Origin: Chitinophagales bacterium
Lineage (GTDB): Bacteria > Bacteroidota > Bacteroidia > Chitinophagales > JADIYW01
Direction: 5' to 3'
Length of the DNA: 37,956 nt
Assembly (NCBI GenBank): GCA_023957215.1
Contig: JAMLHH010000031.1
Coordinates: forward strand, 1 to 37,956
Below, one piece after another: positions 17,563-28,158 of this stretch; within the stretch, counting starts at the first letter, position 1; each line of letters opens with the position of its first letter. The position numbers and the translations under genes are program-made. The notes under the pieces were generated by a model. It saw nothing but the letters and a program-made list of their open reading frames with translations. It made no database searches and was not told the DNA's origin.

Positions 17563-17895
17563 ATGGAAAGTATAGAAATCTTTATAGAAGATAAAGACGG
17601 AACAGAGAAAATATTAGAGATACCATTGGGCATACAGATGAGTCTGATGGAAGTCTTGAGAGGTGAAAACGAAAATATTCAGGGAATTTGTGGGGGAATG
17701 GCTATCTGTGCGACTTGTGTGATAGAATTACTCAATAAAGATGAACTTGAAATTCCTGAAATGCAAGATGATGAGTTGAGTGTTTTAGAATCTCTACCTG
17801 AGCATTCTGAAAATAGCAGATTGGCGTGTCAGATACCAATCAGTGAAAAGCTTCATCACCTGCATATCAGAGTGCCGGAAACAGTTTTTGTATAG
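17563..17895 (+). CDS. 2Fe-2S ferredoxin, adrenodoxin-like
   Basis: A 110-residue soluble electron carrier. The four cluster cysteines are Cys43, Cys49 and Cys52 (CGGMAICATC, spacing C-x5-C-x2-C) and Cys89 (SRLACQIPI). This spacing is that of the adrenodoxin/vertebrate-type class. The acidic stretch between them (NKDELEIPEMQDDELSVLE) is typical of the partner-docking surface. It is cotranscribed with the reductase just upstream. The intergenic DNA that follows contains a short AT-rich hairpin (AACATT/AATGTT near 17923-17938) without a T tract. Confidence 0.93.
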   Translation: MESIEIFIEDKDGTEKILEIPLGIQMSLMEVLRGENENIQGICGGMAICATCVIELLNKDELEIPEMQDDELSVLESLPEHSENSRLACQIPISEKLHHLHIRVPETVFV

Positions 17896-18021
17896 GTATT
17901 CAACAGTTTTCTATTGTAATTGAACATTTTATAATGTTGAATTATCTGTATGTTTTCGGATGTTTGCATTTGATGTTAATATCTAATTCTAAATTTACTT
18001 ATAATTTTTTGTTATAAAAGA

Positions 18022-18029
18022 TAACTTTG
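18022..18029 (+). promoter_or_regulatory. -7 box of the TonB-dependent receptor gene
   Basis: TAACTTTG, a perfect TAnnTTTG, 19 nt before the ATG at 18049. No strong -33 element at the usual spacing. Confidence 0.45.
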
Positions 18030-18048
18030 AGTACAAAGACATTATTGT

Positions 18049-20958
18049 ATGAAAAGTATATTTTGTTTTTTGTTGTTTTTACCTTTTGTGGTAAGTGCAC
18101 AAAACATTTATAAAGTCACCGGAAAAGTCACTGATTATGAAACTGGAGAAGAGTTGATAGGTGTCAATATCTTTATAGATGGTAAAAAATTGAGTGGCAC
18201 GGTTTCTGACTTTGATGGGAATTATAGTATCAAAGTAGCCAAAGCTGATACTTTGGTTTTTAGATATGTGGGCTACAAGGACGAAAAGTTTATGATTGAT
18301 GTCGATAAAGTACTGAATGTCAGACTTCAATCTGAAAACATAGAACTCAATACTGTTGTCGTCAGTGGGTCGAGGAAACAGGAAAAAATATTGGAAACAC
18401 CTTCCTCCATTTCGGTTGTAGGAGCAGAAACTATCAAAAACAGAGTGGCTTCCAACGCAATGGATTTTTTGAAAGATGTCACAGGTGTGCATATCAATAA
18501 AAGTGGTATTCAAGGAGGTACACCGTCTGTGAGAGGTTTTAACGGGTATTTTTCAAATGACTTGATGACTTTGGTGGACAACCGCATTGCTTCTTTGCCT
18601 TCACTTCGTCTCAACTCTTTCAATATGATACCAACTGATAATGATGATATTAACAGAATAGAAGTTGTTAGAGGTCCGGCATCTGCACTTTATGGTCCCA
18701 ATGCAGTGAGCGGTGTTGTACACATCATCACCAAATCGCCGATTGATGAACCTGAAACGACTATTTCAGTGGGCTTGGGAGTAAGATCCTATATTTCCGA
18801 TACTTTGCCCAATAAGAACAATCCTTATCCGAGATTTGACGAAAAAGATATTACGGAAAGGACTATCAGGACTTTTGCATTCCGACACGCTGATACGATT
18901 AGAACGACAAAAAAAAGAGGAGTTAAAATGGGGTATAAAGTTTCCACCAAGGTGTTTAAAGGTTTGGATTGGAAATACAGTGAACCCAGTGAGCCGGTCA
19001 AAATTATTCGTTCATTACCTTCCACCTCCGGCCCGAAATATTTATTGAGAGATGGCAGTATTGACCCGAAAAACAAAGGTGAAGAGGTCAATAATGTCAG
19101 GGATGAGCATATTAGCAAGGTGAGTGTAGATGGCAGAATGGATTTTCGATTCAAAAAAGATTTGGATTTGATTTTGTCCGGTGGATTTAATACATATTCC
19201 GGTGTAGATATGACACCGATAGGAGCTATGCAAAACAGAGGATGGAAATACTACTATGCCCAAACCCGCATTATGTGGAAAAAACTTTTTGCACAAGTGT
19301 ATATGAACGGAAACCAAGCGAGGGATTCATATTATGTACCCACAGGGTCGATGTTTAAAGACAAATCGAAGTTTTATGCACTTCAATTACAACATACAAC
19401 AGATATAGGTAAAAAGTTAAACTTGATTTATGGTACAGATGCTTTTTTCTACAATCCTAATTCAGAACATACTTTAAATGGTCGCTATGAAGAAAGTGAC
19501 AACATTCAAGAAGCAGGGGCATATCTTCAAGCCAAATATCAAATACATCCAAGATTAGAAATACTTGCTGCTTCAAGAATGGACTATGGTACACAATTGG
19601 AAAAAATATCTATTTCACCAAGAGCTGCCTTTATTTTCAAACCGGGTACAGGACAAAACCTACGATTTGTTTTTAACAAGGCATATAAGACAGCCGGCCC
19701 CGCTGCGTACTATATTGATGCAGAGCAGGCAACTATTCCAGTAGATATTCCAGTAAGAGTATTGGGAACGCCTAATTCGGGTTTTCAATATAGTTTTAAC
19801 AATAATCCTTATTATGATCATCAGCTGTGACCACAATTTCGCTCTCCTTATGGTGGAGATAGATATCAATATTATAATGTAGGTGATCCTAATTTTAACA
19901 ATATCGGTTGGCAAGGGATTTTATCTGCTATCAAAGAACAATTTGTCACGCAATTTCCCAATATGCCAGATTTGCCTATCATCAATGATTTAATTGATCA
20001 ATTAATCAGTGATTTGACACCTGCGACAATTCCATCCAATATACCGCAAGTAGTGAGAGACTTGAATGCCACAGATAGAACTTTTACGCCATCTGATTGG
20101 ACAAATATAAAAGATATCAGTGGCTTACGGCCGATGCAAACCTATAATTATGAATTTGGGTATAAAGGTTTGGTAGCTAAAATGTTGTCATTATCGGTAG
20201 ATTTGTATAGGACGGATTATAAAAATTATATTGCTCCGGTAACATTTGTTACTCCGGCAGTGATGTTTGATCCGGATGTATTATTACAATATGTAGGCCC
20301 TGAAATCAGTCAAAGATTTAATGATCCCCAAAATGCAGTTTATAAGACTTTATTGACAGCTCTTTTGGATAAAAATGCAAAATTTGACGGAAATAAAAAC
20401 GGAACAGGTGAAGATGAATTATTGGCATTGTTTAAAACTGCCGTTAGTAATTTACCGATAGGTGTCATCAATCCACAACAAGCAAATGGACCTGAAATGT
20501 TGATGGTAACACGTAATATAGGTGATGTCACTTTATACGGAGTGGATTTGGGTTTGACAGCATTTCTTTCAGAAGATATTATAGTGAATGCAAATTATTC
20601 TTTCGTAGATAAAGATTCCATTCCGATCCCGGGGGCGCAACATGGTTATGTAGCTTTAAATGCACCTAAACATCGGGTGAATGCAGGAGCAAGTTATCAT
20701 ATTAAGAAAATTGGCCTCAATGTCGGTGCAAGATTTAGATGGATGGCAGGCTTCCCTGTCAACTCGGGTAATTTTACCGGTCATGTCAGTGCTTTTCACG
20801 ATATGGATTTGGACATCTCTTGGACACCTACTTTCTTTGATAAGCTAAATGCCACTTTGTCCGTCCAAAATCTTTACAACAACAAACACCAATACTTTGT
20901 AGGCTCACCTGTAATAGGTACGATGGCAATGTTGAGATTGGGATATCAGATAAGATAG
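18049..20958 (+). pseudogene. TonB-dependent outer-membrane receptor interrupted by an in-frame TGA
   Basis: One continuous frame of 970 codons with a single internal TGA at 19828-19830 (codon 594). The N-terminus has a signal peptide (cleavage near VVSAQ), a carboxypeptidase-regulatory-like domain (about 20-105, GKVTDYETGEELIGVNIFI), then the plug (about 115-235, including EVVRGPASALYGPNAVSG) and beta-barrel strands. After the TGA the same frame continues with receptor sequence (PQFRSPYGGDRYQYYNVGD) to a normal aromatic-rich end (GTMAMLRLGYQIR). The truncated 593-residue product would lack about a third of the barrel and could not fold as a receptor. No SusD-like partner follows, so this is not a classical SusCD pair. 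It may be a true nonsense mutation, a sequence error or, less likely, readthrough. The ligand is unknown. Confidence 0.8.
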
Positions 20959-21242
20959 AGTTTGGAAGTACAAAGTTAGAAGTCTGAAGTGTGAATTTTA
21001 TCATTTCCTAAAAAGCCATCCTTTAATATTATTCCTGTTAAAGATGATTTCCAACCTTATTTGAATCGGATTTTTATGTCACTTAAAAAAATTACGTTAA
21101 TTTAGGCTTTTTCATCAATATCAAGCAGATGAAAGTTGGCGTTTAAAATAATTTGTATTTTCTGATTAAAACCTTCATATCACCAAAAATAATTAAATTG
21201 GTATGAAATTAGCAATTCATTTTCACCAAGAAAACCAATAAG
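20959..21242. other. Intergenic region with repeat-like AAGTTAGAAGTCTGAAGT tract
   Basis: No gene. Just after the receptor stop, 20963-20994 carries a short purine-rich quasi-repeat (GGAAGTACAAAGTTAGAAGT followed by CTGAAGTGTGAA) of the kind often scattered between genes in Bacteroidota. The rest is AT-rich leader of the next gene, with no clear promoter box. Confidence 0.35.
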
Positions 21243-24200
21243 ATGCCAAGACTTATCATTTTACTTTTTCTATCTTTTGTTTTTCAGAATGTAAAAGCAC
21301 AAGAAGTTGTATGGGCTTCAAGAGTAGTGAATTACTCCTCCCAATATGACAACAAGAATTTTAGTGCAAATCAAATTTTAGGTGAACCCAATGGGATGCC
21401 TTACCAAGAAAGAAGTCTTGTATCTTGGACACCTGCCTCCCGTACAAACGAAGCAAGCATCACAGTGGAATTTCCTAAAGCCGTCAATGTGCAACAAATT
21501 GGTATAGGTGAAAATCTTTTAGCCGGAGCGATTTCCAAAATCGTGTTGATAGATGCTTATGGCAAAGAAAATATTGTTTACAACCAAGCTCAAACCGTAC
21601 AATCCCAACCCAAAGCGGATGCCTTTTTTAACTACTTTATACCTCTTACAAATTACAAAGTCTCAAGACTGAGATTGGAGCTGAGATATGCCGATTTTAA
21701 GACACTTCCACAAATTGACTGTATAGGAATTTCGTCTGACGGCAAAAAAATACAACCCAAAATCAATACCCTTGAATATACGGATATTGTCCCGCGACCG
21801 GAAAATCTCGGAAATAGGGTCAACTCACAGTATCACGATATGCTACCTATCATTTCGCCGGACAATCAAACCTTGTATTTTGCGAGAAAAAACGCACCTG
21901 AAAATATGGGGATGGAGAAAAAAGATGATATCTATGTTTCTCAAAAATCCCCTACCGGATTTTGGTCAAAAGCATATAACATCGGTGCGCCACTCAATAC
22001 AGACGAACATAATTTTGTTTGTGCCATCAGCCCTGACGGCAATACTATGTACTTAGCCAATAAGTATGATTATAGGACGGAAGGACAGGGTGTCGCCGTG
22101 AGTTATAGACAAAAAAACGGTACTTGGAGCAAACCTAAAGCATTAGATATCATCAATATGTACAATAAAAATAAGTATGTCTGTTATCATTTGAGTATAG
22201 ACGAAAAAGTGTTGGTGATGGCAATAGAACGAGATGATACTTATGGCGACATGGATTTATACGTCAGTTTTAGATATGCAGATGGCACTTGGACAGAGCC
22301 TATGAATATGGGACCGGATCTGAATACTGCCGGTGCAGAAGCCAGTATATTTCTGGCAGCAGATGGAAAGACGATTTACTTTTCATCCAATGGGTACAAT
22401 GGCTATGGAGATTTGGATATGTATATGAGTAAAAGATTGGACAATACTTGGAAAAACTGGTCAACTCCCGTCAATCTCGGCCCGAATATCAATACCATCG
22501 GAATGGATATTTATTATACCATTCCTGCGTCAGGTGAGTATGCTTATTATTCCAGTGACAGAGGTGGTTATGGTCTCAATGATATTTTTAGAATAAAATT
22601 ACCCAAACAACTTCGTCCCGATGAGGTGAAAATAGATCCTGCTCTCTATTCAAGTTACACAGTAGAAATACCGGCTTTAAAACCTTATCAGCAGTATGAA
22701 ACTTCGGCAGTAGATAAAAGAATCGAAGAGCTGAAAAAACAATTAGACGGGAACAAGACAACAGATAACCAATCACTTCAAGACTTGGATAAAAGGAAAA
22801 AACAAATAGATAGTGATATAAAAAACTTGGAATCCCAATATTCAAGATTGAATCATCATCCACAAAATTATTCACAACGACCTTTGCCGACCTTTGACAG
22901 AGCTTCAGTTCCTCAATATGATGCTTCTTACGATAGTAAAATCAATGACCTGAAACGACAACTTATGCAGGTAGAGTCTTCCCAGCCCATTTTAAGAGTT
23001 GAAAAGGAAGAAAGTGAGCCTACTGACAGCTCAATAAAAACGACAGGTATTCCGACTGCTTCTTATGATAAAGCACTTTCTGTGTATGAAGAAAAGCTAA
23101 AAAAACTGCAAGAAGAAAACGATAAAAAGAAATCACAAAATCAAACAAACATTGAACCGTCTCAGACAGTTGCTTCTGAAATCACCCAATCTACAAATCC
23201 GAATTCCACTCAGCCTACTTTCTCTCAAACAAGCAGTCCTATTGTAACAAAAAAGTCTGATTCGCAGTTGACGGCATTAGAAGAGAAATTGAAAAAGCTG
23301 GAGGAAGCTAATCAGCAAAAAAGAGTAGGGAAAGAAGAACCCAAAGTGGCAAAAACGATAGAGAAAATACAAGAACCTGTCGCTGACAATGATAATCTGA
23401 AACTTGATTCAAACGATGAAGTAGTTCTTTCTGAAAATGGTTTGGTAGCAAATATTTCAGAACAACCTATTGCACTGGGTACTCAAACGATAGATACAGT
23501 CAGCCGGAAAGAATTTTTGGAATGGGAACAAAAAAGAAATGCACTCCTTGATAGTATCAATGCTTTGGAAACCCACAAGAATGCTTTGGCACAACAAGCT
23601 TCAGATTTTGTAGAAAATAAAGAAAATATTCAAAAAGAGAATCAAAACTTGCTTTCTGAACAAGAACAACTTGCATTGAATATAGAACAGATGAAGATGG
23701 AAAAAGAGCAACTTGCTTTAGAGAAAGAAAAGATTGAAAATGAAAGAAAAAAATTGGACTTGCTCAAAAACCAGCAGTACAAAGACATCAATAAGCTGAA
23801 AAGAGAATTAGACAGTTTGGAAAATATAAAAGCAAAAAGTCTGACACAAAACCAAGCTATGACTCAACAGGTACAGACTTCCGATTTACAAAAAAGCATA
23901 GACAATCTGCTCAATGATATGAAAAAAGAAGTGGGTGAAAAAGTGGTCTTAAACAATGTTTACTTTGTCGTCAACGCCTCTTTTATCCAAGCAAGATCCC
24001 ATGCCGATTTGGATAGATTAGCTCTTTATCTGATTAAAAATAAAGAAATAAATATAGAAATCGGTGGGCATACCAATGGACTTTGCGATGATGCATTTTG
24101 CGATGAGCTTTCAAAGAAAAGAGCTGTCGCGGTAAAAGATTATTTGGTGACAAAAGGAGTAAGTGCAGATAGATTGAGTGCCAAAGGTTATGGCAAGACA

Positions 24201-24281
24201 CAAAATATAGCCTCAAATAATACTGCCGAAGGAAGAAACCAAAATCAAAGAGTAGAGATTTTGATTACGAAAGTCAATTAA
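21243..24281 (+). CDS. PD40 beta-propeller / coiled-coil / OmpA-C envelope protein
   Basis: A 1012-residue exported protein. Order: signal peptide 1-19 (ends NVKA); a beta-rich domain of about 160 residues; five PD40-type propeller repeats at about 195-460 (SPDNQTLYFARK, SPDGNTMYLANK, AADGKTIYFSSN and relatives, each with nearby DxDxY/DIY); a long Gln/Lys/Glu-rich region with coiled coil at about 490-905; and a C-terminal OmpA peptidoglycan-binding domain at about 905-1012 (GGHTNGLCDDAFCDELSKKR, DRLSAKGYGKT). The layout resembles, in part, PorE-type proteins that link gliding or type IX secretion machinery to peptidoglycan, but I cannot assign it to that system. The usual Asp after GHT is Asn here, and two cysteines lie seven residues apart in that loop. 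Confidence 0.85.
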   Translation: MPRLIILLFLSFVFQNVKAQEVVWASRVVNYSSQYDNKNFSANQILGEPNGMPYQERSLVSWTPASRTNEASITVEFPKAVNVQQIGIGENLLAGAISKIVLIDAYGKENIVYNQAQTVQSQPKADAFFNYFIPLTNYKVSRLRLELRYADFKTLPQIDCIGISSDGKKIQPKINTLEYTDIVPRPENLGNRVNSQYHDMLPIISPDNQTLYFARKNAPENMGMEKKDDIYVSQKSPTGFWSKAYNIGAPLNTDEHNFVCAISPDGNTMYLANKYDYRTEGQGVAVSYRQKNGTWSKPKALDIINMYNKNKYVCYHLSIDEKVLVMAIERDDTYGDMDLYVSFRYADGTWTEPMNMGPDLNTAGAEASIFLAADGKTIYFSSNGYNGYGDLDMYMSKRLDNTWKNWSTPVNLGPNINTIGMDIYYTIPASGEYAYYSSDRGGYGLNDIFRIKLPKQLRPDEVKIDPALYSSYTVEIPALKPYQQYETSAVDKRIEELKKQLDGNKTTDNQSLQDLDKRKKQIDSDIKNLESQYSRLNHHPQNYSQRPLPTFDRASVPQYDASYDSKINDLKRQLMQVESSQPILRVEKEESEPTDSSIKTTGIPTASYDKALSVYEEKLKKLQEENDKKKSQNQTNIEPSQTVASEITQSTNPNSTQPTFSQTSSPIVTKKSDSQLTALEEKLKKLEEANQQKRVGKEEPKVAKTIEKIQEPVADNDNLKLDSNDEVVLSENGLVANISEQPIALGTQTIDTVSRKEFLEWEQKRNALLDSINALETHKNALAQQASDFVENKENIQKENQNLLSEQEQLALNIEQMKMEKEQLALEKEKIENERKKLDLLKNQQYKDINKLKRELDSLENIKAKSLTQNQAMTQQVQTSDLQKSIDNLLNDMKKEVGEKVVLNNVYFVVNASFIQARSHADLDRLALYLIKNKEINIEIGGHTNGLCDDAFCDELSKKRAVAVKDYLVTKGVSADRLSAKGYGKTQNIASNNTAEGRNQNQRVEILITKVN

Positions 24282-24288
24282 AAAGGAG

Positions 24289-25431
<1,143 letters not shown>

Positions 25432-25433
25432 TG

Positions 25434-25751
25434 TTATAAATATCTAATAATCAACATGGGGATGATAAATAGGAGGGAGGCAAAAAAGAGCCCGTTACAA
25501 ATCAAATGTTTTTTGAAGATATTAAGAATTAAAAAAATCGGAAGGTTGGGAAACACAGACGCTTTTAAGATGACCGGATCATTGTATTTTCTCAATAAAA
25601 CAGACATAAATGAAGAAAAATCACTGTAAACATATTTTGAAGAACAAATAATAAAATAAGCAATTACCGGCACAAGGATACCGATGATAAATCCTGTCAA
25701 AGGTTTGTCCCATTTATCCCAAAAAGTAGATTCTTTCTTTAAATTATACAT
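25434..25751 (-). CDS. Small membrane protein between surE and lpxB
   Basis: A 105-residue protein with about three hydrophobic segments (near 19-37, 70-79 and 84-104) and a charged start (MYNLKKESTFWDKWDKP). It overlaps the surE 3' end by 8 bp and ends 2 bp before lpxB, so it is part of that operon. I recall similar small membrane proteins at this locus in Bacteroidota genomes, but no function is known to me. Position next to lpxB suggests a link with lipid A or the envelope; that is inference only. Confidence 0.65.
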   Translation of the reverse strand: MYNLKKESTFWDKWDKPLTGFIIGILVPVIAYFIICSSKYVYSDFSSFMSVLLRKYNDPVILKASVFPNLPIFLILNIFKKHLICNGLFFASLLFIIPMLIIRYL

Positions 25752-26517
25752 CCCAATACTTATTTAAGAATCTTAATCCGTGCTGGTGTGTCAGGTCATA
25801 TTGTACCGGCACTATCGAAACATATCCATTTTCCAAAGCCCATACATCCGTATCTTCACCATTGTCTTCATTGACAAATTCGCCGGTCAGCCAATAATAT
25901 TTTCTGCCGGTGGGATCAACTCTTCCATCATAATCTTCCTCCCAATGTGCCATCGCCTGCCTACAAATTTTCATACCTTTTATTTCCGATAAAGGTAGTT
26001 TTGGGATATTGACATTTAGCAAACATCCACTTGGAAGCCCATTGGCCAATATTTGTTGGGTAATGATTCTGACATAATGCTTGGAACCTTCAAAGTCAGC
26101 TTCGGCCGAATAGTCTAAAAGTGAAAAACCGATGGCTTTGATTCCGTCAATGGATGCTTCCATCGCAGCCGACATCGTACCTGAATAGATGACATTTATG
26201 GAAGAGTTAGAGCCGTGATTAATCCCTGAAAGACACAAATCGGGCTTTCTCTTTAAAATCTGAGAAATAGCTATTTTTACACAATCTACGGGTGTACCAC
26301 TACATTGGTATGCCGCAACATCTTCAAAAATATTTACCCTTTCAAGTCTCAACATATCGTGAATAGTGATGGCATGCCCCATTCCGGATTGAGGACTGTC
26401 AGGTGCTACAACTACTACATCTCCAAATTCTTTGGCAACCTCTACTAAAGCTCTGATACCATTTGATATAACTCCATCATCATTTGTCACCAATATTACA
26501 GGTCTATCATTTGTCAT
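25744..26517 (-). CDS. surE: 5'/3'-nucleotidase SurE
   Basis: A 257-residue metal-dependent nucleoside monophosphate phosphatase. The N-terminal ILVTNDDGVISNGIRAL contains the metal-binding Asp pair, followed by VVVVAPDSPQSGMGHAIT and LSGINHGSNSSINVIYSGT (metal and phosphate site). Length is normal. First gene of surE - small membrane gene - lpxB. A full-consensus promoter ends only four bases before the ATG, so the mRNA is probably leaderless. The ATG at 26517 is the only start that keeps the conserved first strand. Confidence 0.96.
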   Translation of the reverse strand: MTNDRPVILVTNDDGVISNGIRALVEVAKEFGDVVVVAPDSPQSGMGHAITIHDMLRLERVNIFEDVAAYQCSGTPVDCVKIAISQILKRKPDLCLSGINHGSNSSINVIYSGTMSAAMEASIDGIKAIGFSLLDYSAEADFEGSKHYVRIITQQILANGLPSGCLLNVNIPKLPLSEIKGMKICRQAMAHWEEDYDGRVDPTGRKYYWLTGEFVNEDNGEDTDVWALENGYVSIVPVQYDLTHQHGLRFLNKYWDV

Positions 26518-26521
26518 ATCC

Positions 26522-26552
26522 CAAAAATAGACGGGATAGTTTATCCTACAAA
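26522..26552 (-). promoter_or_regulatory. Full-consensus promoter of the surE operon, leaderless geometry
   Basis: Minus strand TTTG (26552-26549), a 19-nt spacer and TATTTTTG (26529-26522): both elements match the Bacteroidota consensus perfectly. Four bases (GGAT) separate the -7 box from the surE ATG. Confidence 0.75.
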
Positions 26553-26677
26553 GCTTTCAAGGAATTAAATTTTTGGTTTAAATGTATTTAATGCTTGAAT
26601 AACGAGATTTATAGCTTATTTTTAAGTACTTTTTTATGTGAAAGATGATTTTTATTTCATGTAGATAAAGCTAAATT

Positions 26678-27169
26678 ATGGTTGCACTCATCATTACAAT
26701 AGGTATCATACTTCTTATCATAGGTTATGTGAGTTGTATCTTACCACCTTTACCGGGACCTCCTGTTGCTTTTCTTGCACTTGTTTTGATTTATTATTTT
26801 TTAGAGCAGTCCACGATTAGTGGCATCAGCTTGATAATCTTAGGGGTTATCAGTATATTGGTAACAATTATGGACAACTTTGTTGCTATTTGGGGTACAC
26901 ACAAGTTTGGTGGCACCAAGGCAGGTGTCCGCGGGAGCGTTATTGGGATGTTGGTAGGTATTTTTGTTCTCACACCTTTTATTGGTTTTTTATCCGTTAT
27001 AGTAGGCCCTCTTTTGGGGGCGACGATAGGGGAACTGATAGCAGGAAATAATTTTGATACTGCTTTAAAGTCCGGTTTGGGTTCATTTATCGGATTTCTT
27101 TTGGGACTTGGTTTGAAACTGATTACCACCAGTGTCATTGCTTTTTATTTCTTCAAATCCATTATTTAA
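26678..27169 (+). CDS. DUF456 family membrane protein
   Basis: A 163-residue, almost wholly hydrophobic protein with about four to five membrane segments. The block YVSCILPPLPGPPVAFLALV and the glycine-rich GTHKFGGTKAGVRGSVIGML, then GPLLGATIGELIAG, are typical of DUF456. The glycine-rich helices suggest a small-molecule or ion membrane protein, but no function is established. Monocistronic, with a strong hairpin terminator directly after it. Confidence 0.85.
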   Translation: MVALIITIGIILLIIGYVSCILPPLPGPPVAFLALVLIYYFLEQSTISGISLIILGVISILVTIMDNFVAIWGTHKFGGTKAGVRGSVIGMLVGIFVLTPFIGFLSVIVGPLLGATIGELIAGNNFDTALKSGLGSFIGFLLGLGLKLITTSVIAFYFFKSII

Positions 27170-27180
27170 GCTATGAAAAT

Positions 27181-27222
27181 GAGTCCCACAAATCTCACTT
27201 TATCTTATTTGTGGACTCTTTT
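27181..27222 (+). terminator. Terminator after the DUF456 gene
   Basis: GAGTCCCACAAAT (27181-27193) pairs with ATTTGTGGACTC (27207-27218): 12 bp with one bulged C and a 13-nt loop, followed by a short T run. Starts 12 bp after the stop codon. Confidence 0.65.
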
Positions 27223-27268
27223 GGCAGACAATTTGTTTAAAAAGTTTTATTAGAAAAAAGCAAGGACA

Positions 27269-27457
27269 GTGGCTTATCATTTACAAAAGTGGATTCTACT
27301 ACTTATTGCTTTGACCTATGCTTACTTTTGGACAACCGGATTTAGTAATTTTTATATTTTTATTTTGTTTATACCTTTATGCTTTTTGATATGTTTGATA
27401 AACAATTTAATACAAACATTTTTTGCTTTCCTACCGAATAAAAATTTTTACTTATGA
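27269..27457 (+). CDS. Possible 62-residue membrane protein coupled to the next gene
   Basis: A frame beginning at GTG 27269, preceded by AAGGA a few bases upstream, encoding two hydrophobic segments (about 7-24 and 28-52). Its TGA overlaps the next ATG (ATGA at 27454-27457), the arrangement of translationally coupled genes. No homologue is recognised. The high phenylalanine/leucine content could also arise by chance in AT-rich DNA. Confidence 0.4.
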   Translation: MAYHLQKWILLLIALTYAYFWTTGFSNFYIFILFIPLCFLICLINNLIQTFFAFLPNKNFYL

Positions 27458-28107
27458 AAAACTTTATACTACTTCTCTCACTTATTTTTGTTTCCACTTT
27501 CGGCTTTGCCCAATCGCCTTTTGTGGGACATATTGAATTAGAATCACAAGATCCATCGAATGAAATGAAATTACTCTTTTCAGTGAATGACAGTTTGACC
27601 AGTTTAAAATTAAACTCTAAAGGAAAAACCGATATCAGAGTGATTATTAATCCTAAACAGAAAAAGTTTACAACTTTGGTGAATGGTGCCGAAATCAATA
27701 GATTAGGCATAGTATCGCCTATAAAAGATCAGAGGACACCCCAAGAGAGTGGCTTTACTATCGAAAAAACGAATGAGAAGAGGAAGATTTTAGATTATGA
27801 TTGTACCCGATACAAAGTTTTTAATGAAACAGACACTTTAGAAGCATGGATTGCTGACCAATTTGACTATAATCCTTTGAGTGTCTTACTTTATATGAGT
27901 GAAAAGGATGATAATAATATTTTACAACTATTGACAAATGATTTGCATGGACTTATTATGCAAGTGGATTATCTAACCGAAAAAAAAGAACCGGCTTCCT
28001 TAAAAATAACCCATATTGATGAAATCGTCCCTGATGAAGCTGATTTTTCTACAGAAGGGTATAATATCATTGGGATAGAAAAGCTGCAAAAGGCTTTTGG
28101 TAACTAA
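27454..28107 (+). CDS. Exported protein, possibly DUF4412-like
   Basis: A 217-residue protein with a clear signal peptide (cleavage near FGFAQ). The body alternates short beta strands (HIELESQ, MKLLFSVNDSLTSLKLN, DIRVIINPKQKKFTTLV) and contains KRKILDYDCTRYKVFNETDT, which resembles DUF4412-type periplasmic proteins, where a conserved YxCxKY motif follows a Gly or Asp. The function of that family is unknown. It may be coupled to the small membrane frame just upstream. The family call is tentative; that the gene is real is secure. Confidence 0.7.
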   Translation: MKNFILLLSLIFVSTFGFAQSPFVGHIELESQDPSNEMKLLFSVNDSLTSLKLNSKGKTDIRVIINPKQKKFTTLVNGAEINRLGIVSPIKDQRTPQESGFTIEKTNEKRKILDYDCTRYKVFNETDTLEAWIADQFDYNPLSVLLYMSEKDDNNILQLLTNDLHGLIMQVDYLTEKKEPASLKITHIDEIVPDEADFSTEGYNIIGIEKLQKAFGN

Positions 28108-28158
28108 AAGCTTTCTCATTTATTTAGATTGGATAAAAAATTTTGCTGTAAATAGGAC

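Noticed and set aside
17898..17942. Nested inverted repeats after the ferredoxin gene as a terminator
   Set aside because: ATTCAAC/GTTGAAT and AACATT/AATGTT can pair, but both stems are short and AT-rich and no T tract follows.
18049..20958. SusC/SusD polysaccharide utilisation locus
   Set aside because: No SusD-like lipoprotein, glycoside hydrolase or hybrid two-component system follows the receptor.
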